From NCBI RefSeq assembly GCF_900312995.1, contig NZ_ONZI01000001.1, forward strand, positions 186,001-250,000: DNA of 64,000 nt, written 5' to 3'. The DNA is from Kushneria phyllosphaerae (lineage in GTDB: Bacteria; Pseudomonadota; Gammaproteobacteria; Pseudomonadales; Halomonadaceae). How positions within the stretch are numbered: position 1 is the first letter of the stretch; the number at the start of each line of letters is the position of its first letter. Positions 63,470 through 64,000 of this stretch are shown in pieces. A model generated the notes under the pieces. It was given only the letters and a program-made list of their open reading frames with translations, did no database searches and was not told where the DNA came from. Position numbers and translations under genes: made by a program.

Positions 63470-64000
63470 TCATGCCGGCAGGGCCAGACCCAGCAGCCGC
63501 TCGGGGGTGGCGGCGCTGCGATCGACGATGTCGACCAGCGCGCCGTTTCGCATCACACCTATGCGATCGCAGATCGCACTGACCTCGGTCAGATCGCTTG
63601 AAATGACCACCACGGCCTTGCCCTGGTCGGCCAGGTCATACAACAGGTTGTAGATATCGCGCCGCGCACCGACATCGATGCCGCGGGTCGGTTCATCCAT
63701 CACAAAAAGCTCGATCTGCTCGGAGAGCCAGCGCGCCAGAATAACCTTTTGCTGATTGCCGCCTGACAGCGTGCTGATGCGGGTACGCGGCCCCGGCGTT
63801 CGAATGCGCAGCTTGTCGATGTAGTCGCGGGTGTTTTCAAGCTCGCGTTTGGGATGGCGCCAAAGCCCCATGCGCTTGAAAAAGCGCCGGCAGCTGATAT
63901 TGAGATTGTCGGTGACACTGGCCACCGGAAAGATGCCCTGCGACTTGCGATCCTCCGGGCACATGGCAATACCGGCCCGAATCGCATCGCCCGGCGAATT
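63470..64000 (-). CDS. araG: L-arabinose ABC transporter ATP-binding protein, C-terminal part (runs off the window)
   Basis: The last 176 codons of a tandem-ATPase sugar importer subunit; the frame stays open to base 64000. Visible are AMCPEDRKSQGIFPVASVTDNL (within the AraG-type linker to the second domain), the ABC signature TLSGGNQQKVILARWL and Walker B/D-loop MDEPTRGIDVG, then the switch SSDLTEV. It lies 46 bases ahead of araH in the leftward operon araG-araH-galM. Confidence 0.88.
   Translation of the reverse strand, partial: NSPGDAIRAGIAMCPEDRKSQGIFPVASVTDNLNISCRRFFKRMGLWRHPKRELENTRDYIDKLRIRTPGPRTRISTLSGGNQQKVILARWLSEQIELFVMDEPTRGIDVGARRDIYNLLYDLADQGKAVVVISSDLTEVSAICDRIGVMRNGALVDIVDRSAATPERLLGLALPA

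Overview
The window is GC-rich, gene-dense DNA from a gammaproteobacterium, most likely a member of the Halomonadaceae (Halomonas/Chromohalobacter/Kushneria type). This placement is an inference from gene content and protein character: AraC-type PobR, a PcaU/PcaR-like IclR regulator, TRAP transporters instead of MFS aromatic permeases, and an ElaA/GloA/MscS housekeeping background. It does not come from a marker gene. Almost the whole window between about 9.7 and 59.3 kb is one catabolic supercluster for plant-derived aromatics. Sugar catabolism genes flank it on both sides.

Layout. (1) 1-4.3 kb: start of ugd, then a De Ley-Doudoroff D-galactonate operon read leftward (IclR regulator, dgoK, dgoA, dgoD). 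(2) 4.4-9.6 kb: housekeeping and stress genes (MscS channel, gloA, elaA, GST, LysE exporter, M42 peptidase). (3) 9.7-15.8 kb: ferulate/p-coumarate side-chain removal (vdh, ech, fcs), two MarR regulators and a DUF3237 protein. (4) 15.9-18.8 kb: TRAP transporter 1. (5) 18.9-24.1 kb: pobA/pobR (4-hydroxybenzoate) and vanR/vanAB (vanillate), both feeding protocatechuate. (6) 24.2-25.6 kb: a lower-GC pair, a tautomerase and a LysR regulator. (7) 25.6-35.0 kb: the protocatechuate branch (pcaGH, IclR regulator, pcaB, pcaIJF, an AtoE-like permease, a fused PcaL). (8) 35.1-41.1 kb: shikimate dehydrogenase-like gene, two-domain 3-dehydroshikimate dehydratase (QuiC type) and TRAP transporter 2. (9) 41.3-44.1 kb: OmpW, an NlpC/P60 lipoprotein, a DUF3298 lipoprotein and type II dehydroquinase aroQ. 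(10) 44.1-51.4 kb: catR, catBCA, benABCD. (11) 51.5-59.3 kb: a block resembling the Acinetobacter sal/are genes (FadL-type porin, esterase, salicylate hydroxylase, benzaldehyde and benzyl-alcohol dehydrogenases), then a tannase-family lipoprotein. (12) 59.6-64 kb: AEC carrier, DCC protein, periplasmic aldose epimerase and araH/araG.

How it works together. Ferulate and coumarate go through Fcs/Ech/Vdh to vanillate and 4-hydroxybenzoate. VanAB and PobA convert these to protocatechuate, and QuiC makes protocatechuate from shikimate-type acids. Aryl esters, benzyl alcohol, benzaldehyde, benzoate and salicylate converge on catechol. The catechol arm stops at 3-oxoadipate enol-lactone: there is no separate catD or catIJ. 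It therefore appears to share PcaL, PcaIJ and PcaF with the protocatechuate arm.

The most informative non-coding signal is a family of GTTCGC direct repeats (19-20 bp period, followed at the best sites by an inverted GCGAAC). They lie in front of pcaHG, pcaB/IclR regulator, pcaIJF and both TRAP operons, and look like one PcaU/PcaR-type regulon that includes the importers. VanR operators with a TGGATCCA core flank the vanA promoter, and a third copy lies inside vanR. I found no CRISPR array, RNA gene, insertion sequence or prophage.
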